Assembly: GCA_947096075.1 (NCBI GenBank)
Contig: CAMUQE010000043.1
Location: 1 to 13,476 of the forward strand
From: Veillonella parvula
GTDB taxonomy: Bacteria; Bacillota; Negativicutes; Veillonellales; Veillonellaceae
Length of the DNA: 13,476 nt
Direction: 5' to 3'
Part shown: positions 11,709 through 13,476 of the stretch, in pieces
Layout of the letters: every line of letters begins with the position of its first letter
How positions within the stretch are numbered: position 1 is the stretch's first letter
Notes under the pieces: model-generated
Seen by the model: the letters and a program-made list of their open reading frames with translations, nothing else
Told to the model about the DNA's origin: nothing
Databases searched by the model: none
Translations under genes and position numbers: made by a program

Positions 11709-13424
11709 TTAGCGTTTTACTGTCATTTTTACTTTGGAACCGAATAACTTAGAGATTCCTTGTTGTGTTTCTTTAGATGCAGTAGTTACAACTGCGTAAA
11801 GTTGGTTGTTTTCTACATCAGGGAATGTAGCTAGGATTGTACCTGCTTTTTCATTTTTGCTGTAGTAGTTGCGGAAGTTTGTATCGATTGCATCGTATTC
11901 AGCTTGGCTGTATTGGGAAGATTCAACTACAACATAGTTGTTTACAGTGGAGTCGCCACGGTTTGCAAGATTTGCTCTTACTGTGGAAATATCGCTGTCG
12001 GATTTCAACGCTACGTGTAATTGATTGTCACGCCAGTACATTACGCCATAATTTTGAAATGCATCTTCTGTTTTGTAAGTTTTATTTAATTCAGAAAATA
12101 CTTTATCTTCCAATGCAGATTGTTGCTTTTGATCAAGTGCTTTTAGTGTGCTACGGCGAACAGGGCGAGCTGTGCGCGTAAGTTCAGTTTTTTCCGCCAT
12201 AGTAGCATCTTTGTTGCCTTTTAAGTCTTTCTCAGCTTTTTTAGCCTCAGCTTTTGCTGCTTTATCTGCCTTTGCAGCTTCTTTTTTCATGTCTTTATCA
12301 GCCTTAGCCATATCTTTTTTTGCATCTTTACTTACTTTTGATGCATCTTTTTCGATTGCTTTATCAGCTTTATTTAGATCTTCTTTTACAGCCGTTTCTA
12401 CTTTAGCTTCTGTAGTCATATGCTTTGGTGTAGCAAGGCCAGCACCGTTGAGCATACGGTTCAAAATAGTTGCGGCTTGTGCTCTTGTTACAGGTTGTTT
12501 AGGGTTGAAGCTTTCTGTTGCACCAGATGCTACGATGCCACGTTGTGCCATGTATTGAATATCTGCTAAGTAATCAGTGGAGATATTAGCTTCATCTTTG
12601 AATGTTACTTTTTCAGTTCTTACAGGTGTAGAAATATTTAATTTCTTAGCCAAGCTAGCTGCGGATGCAACGAACTCTTCGCGGTTCATAGTTTTGCTAG
12701 GGGTGAAAGCTGTTTTAGATGTGCCTTCCATTACGCCAGCAGCGCTTACCAATTTGATAGCGGAGTTAGACCAACGATCTGCTTCTACATCGGAGTAGGA
12801 GGCAGTAGACTCTTTTGCTGTAATTTCAGCTAATTCTTGTTCATTTAAGTTGTGTTGTAATACTTTGCCATAAATAGCAGCTACTTGTTCACGTGTGATT
12901 TGAGCGCTAGGTTTGAATGTATTGTCAGAGTAACCAGAAAGGTAACCAGCTTGAGACATTGCTTGGATAGCGTCGCGTGCCCAGTTATCTTTTGTGTCAG
13001 GGTATATACCAGCAGGTAAGTTTTCTTTAGCTTTTACAGCTTTTTTACCTTCTACCTTTACAGCATCTTCTTTTACATCATTTTTTACAGAAGTATCAAT
13101 GCGTTTAACGTCATTTTTTACAGAAGTGTTAACGCGTTTAGCATCGTTTTTAGCAGATGCATCAGCATGTTTTGCATCACGTTTTACAATTGTGCTACCA
13201 TGTTTAGCATCATTTTTTACGGATGTATCAATACGTTTAGTATCGTTTTTAACAGATGTATCAACACGGTGTTCATCCGCTTTAGCAGAAACTTCAGCTC
13301 TAGTAGACACATTAGATACTTCGGATTTTATATGAGTCGCAGTTGTTTCAGCGTGAGCCATGCTGAATGTAGAACCAAGGGCCAATGTAATTGCTAAAGA
13401 CAAAGATAATTTATTTAGTTTCAT
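11709..13424 (-). CDS. SLH-domain envelope protein with two 11-residue repeat blocks
   Basis: This 571-aa exported protein has a signal peptide (1-25, ending SMAHA). Next come six 11-residue units of the type RIDTSVKNDVK (53-118), then three SLH motifs at about 140-187, 210-256 and 273-321 (for example IYPDTKDNWARDAI, GYSDNTFKPSAQITREQ). A second Lys/Ala/Asp-rich helical block with 11-residue periodicity spans 346-400. The C-terminal domain (about 430-571) matches that of the neighbouring SLH protein, with segments YWRDNQLHVAL, NNYVVVESSQYSQAEYDAI and AGTILATFPD. It is probably a periplasmic, peptidoglycan-bound protein; there is no beta-barrel. I set the start at the ATG at 13424, preceded 8 nt upstream by GAAAGGAG. 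A TTG at 13442 would put that site inside the gene. Most homologues should share only the SLH part. Confidence 0.87.
   Translation of the reverse strand: MKLNKLSLSLAITLALGSTFSMAHAETTATHIKSEVSNVSTRAEVSAKADEHRVDTSVKNDTKRIDTSVKNDAKHGSTIVKRDAKHADASAKNDAKRVNTSVKNDVKRIDTSVKNDVKEDAVKVEGKKAVKAKENLPAGIYPDTKDNWARDAIQAMSQAGYLSGYSDNTFKPSAQITREQVAAIYGKVLQHNLNEQELAEITAKESTASYSDVEADRWSNSAIKLVSAAGVMEGTSKTAFTPSKTMNREEFVASAASLAKKLNISTPVRTEKVTFKDEANISTDYLADIQYMAQRGIVASGATESFNPKQPVTRAQAATILNRMLNGAGLATPKHMTTEAKVETAVKEDLNKADKAIEKDASKVSKDAKKDMAKADKDMKKEAAKADKAAKAEAKKAEKDLKGNKDATMAEKTELTRTARPVRRSTLKALDQKQQSALEDKVFSELNKTYKTEDAFQNYGVMYWRDNQLHVALKSDSDISTVRANLANRGDSTVNNYVVVESSQYSQAEYDAIDTNFRNYYSKNEKAGTILATFPDVENNQLYAVVTTASKETQQGISKLFGSKVKMTVKR
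12225..12389 (-). repeat. Lys/Ala-rich 11-residue repeat block after the SLH domains
   Basis: Residues 346-400 fall into five 11-residue units: VKEDLNKADKA, IEKDASKVSKD, AKKDMAKADKD, MKKEAAKADKA, AKAEAKKAEKD. The spacing suits a long, highly charged single helix or a hendecad coiled coil joining the SLH module to the C-terminal domain. Confidence 0.7.
13071..13268 (-). repeat. Six 33-bp tandem units coding an 11-residue repeat
   Basis: Six exact-length 33-bp units code RVDTSVKNDTK, RIDTSVKNDAK, HGSTIVKRDAK, HADASAKNDAK, RVNTSVKNDVK and RIDTSVKNDVK (residues 53-118). Units 1, 2, 5 and 6 are close copies while units 3 and 4 have diverged. The block lies between the signal peptide and the first SLH motif. 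Confidence 0.85.
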
Positions 13425-13462
13425 GAAAAGGGCTCCTTTCAAACTATACTTATATAAAATAA

Positions 13463-13471
13463 ATTATAACA
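13463..13471 (-). promoter_or_regulatory. Extended -10 promoter of the SLH gene at 11709-13424
   Basis: The minus strand reads TGTTATAAT, a perfect extended -10. Transcription would start near 13456, about 32 nt before the ATG, with GAAAGGAG inside the leader. The -35 region lies outside the window. Confidence 0.6.
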
Positions 13472-13476
13472 CTTTT

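Noticed and set aside
13071..13268. CRISPR array suggested by regular 33-bp units
   Set aside because: The units are contiguous with no spacers, keep one reading frame, and code an 11-residue protein repeat.
12148..13397. Plus-strand frames rich in Phe, Ser and Ala opposite the second SLH gene
   Set aside because: They are antisense shadows of Lys/Ala/Asp repeats. The apparent hydrophobicity is a by-product of complementing AAA/GCN/GAT codons.
13425..13442. TTG start at 13442 for the right-hand SLH gene
   Set aside because: GAAAGGAG lies inside this extension, and the ATG at 13424 begins a standard signal peptide.

Overview
The window looks like a chromosomal segment of a diderm Firmicute of the Negativicutes, most likely Veillonella or a close relative. 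This is inferred from four things: AT-rich DNA with strong AAGGAGG-type ribosome binding sites, a firmicute-like gene repertoire, two secreted three-SLH proteins of the kind these bacteria use to hold onto peptidoglycan, and a class II fumarase. No marker gene in the window proves the genus.

Layout. Positions 1-273 hold no gene, only four consecutive inverted repeats: two convincing terminators and two further hairpins, one of them nested and MITE-like. Next is a minus-strand block: a small unknown protein translationally coupled to a soluble metallophosphoesterase, then a DUF4931 (GalT/HIT-like) protein. A compact divergent promoter pair separates this from a plus-strand block: an MTH1-like NUDIX hydrolase, a 16-codon leader ORF, mutY, and a membrane-anchored YkuE/LpxG-type metallophosphoesterase. 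That block ends at a bidirectional terminator shared with the convergent fumC gene. fumC is divergent from an OPT-family transporter gene, and the roughly 280 bp between them contain two recognisable promoters and several palindromes. The transporter is followed at 11 bp by a secreted DUF3298-like protein and a strong terminator. The right end is a tandem minus-strand pair of genes for SLH-domain proteins with low-complexity repeat linkers.

How the genes fit together. The NUDIX enzyme (pool sanitation of 8-oxo-dGTP) and MutY (removal of A opposite 8-oxoG) are two arms of the GO oxidative-damage system and sit side by side. FumC serves the fumarate/malate step. The OPT transporter and its secreted neighbour look like one transcription unit at the cell envelope. 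The SLH proteins have no beta-barrel and are probably periplasmic, peptidoglycan-bound proteins. They share an unrecognised C-terminal domain.

Nothing here amounts to a clear new defence or mobile system. The most interesting leads are the mutY leader ORF, the palindrome-rich control regions, the nested hairpin element at the left edge, and the repeat-plus-SLH-plus-shared-C-terminal-domain architecture.
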